Shown piece after piece: positions 5,123 to 5,178 of a stretch of DNA of 5,178 bases. This DNA comes from an uncultured Bacillota bacterium (lineage in GTDB: Bacteria > Bacillota_I > Bacilli_A > Erysipelotrichales > Erysipelotrichaceae), in assembly GCA_946619805.1 (NCBI GenBank), contig CAMOMM010000086.1:1-5178 (forward strand), read 5' to 3'. The position numbers and the translations under genes are program-made. The notes under the pieces are model-generated. The model was given only the letters and a program-made list of their open reading frames with translations. It searched no databases and was not told the DNA's origin. Each line of letters starts with the position of its first letter. Positions within the stretch are counted from its first letter, which is position 1.

Positions 5123-5178
5123 TGAGAGTGGACCCCATTTAGTTCACAGAAATAAAAAATCTAAAGGAAGTGATTGTT
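5123..5178 (+). mobile_element. Possible left end of an IS3-family insertion sequence (truncated by window)
   Basis: The stretch starting near TGAGAGTGGACCCCATTT resembles terminal inverted repeats of IS3-family elements, which often carry TG...GACCCCA at their tips. About 30 bases further in, AAAGGAAG (5163-5170) is a good ribosome site placed so that a start codon could fall at or just after 5179, as for a first transposase frame. No transposase sequence, second end or target duplication is visible, and the orientation could be reversed. It may also be an ordinary promoter-proximal region of the next gene. Confidence 0.4.

Noticed and set aside
4973..5143. Minus-strand 57-codon open stretch across the lipoprotein terminator
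   Set aside because: It has no ATG, GTG or TTG with a ribosome site and contains the terminator hairpin; at most a decayed remnant, which I cannot support.

Overview
The window looks like chromosomal DNA from a low-to-mid GC Gram-positive bacterium (Bacillota). Evidence: an Spx regulator, a RecD2-type helicase (the RecD form found without RecBC), an mnmA-recD2 gene order as in Bacillus, a lipobox lipoprotein, and strong AGGAG-like ribosome sites. An Erysipelotrichia-like host is possible, but that is a weak guess from overall impression.

Layout. Positions 1-3402 on the minus strand hold a tight three-gene unit transcribed right to left: mnmA (tRNA 2-thiouridylase), a CPBP-family membrane protease, and recD2, which runs off the left edge after 526 codons. 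mnmA and the CPBP gene overlap by 4 bases, and the CPBP stop codon directly abuts the recD2 start. Positions 3430-3855, also minus, hold spx, with its own promoter and a terminator that overlaps its stop codon. The mnmA promoter follows that terminator at once, so close to the mnmA ATG that the transcript may be leaderless. Positions 3922-3955 hold a perfect 16-bp palindrome plus a third half-site upstream of the spx promoter. A tRNA-Arg(ACG) gene, with promoter and terminator, lies on the minus strand at 4010-4086. From 4309 to 4992 the plus strand encodes a lipoprotein of unknown function with its own promoter and terminator. The last ~56 bases resemble the end of an IS3-family insertion sequence.

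How the genes fit together. MnmA thiolates U34 of Lys/Glu/Gln tRNAs, RecD2 is a 5'-3' DNA helicase in replication and repair, and Spx is the thiol-stress partner of RNA polymerase. Most of this is housekeeping. I see no phage-defence island, CRISPR array, toxin-antitoxin pair or clearly new multigene system. The points worth a second look are smaller: an Spx with an extra C-terminal cysteine cluster, the likely leaderless mnmA, a CPBP protease where Bacillus has the TPR gene yrrB, and the palindromic operator candidate.
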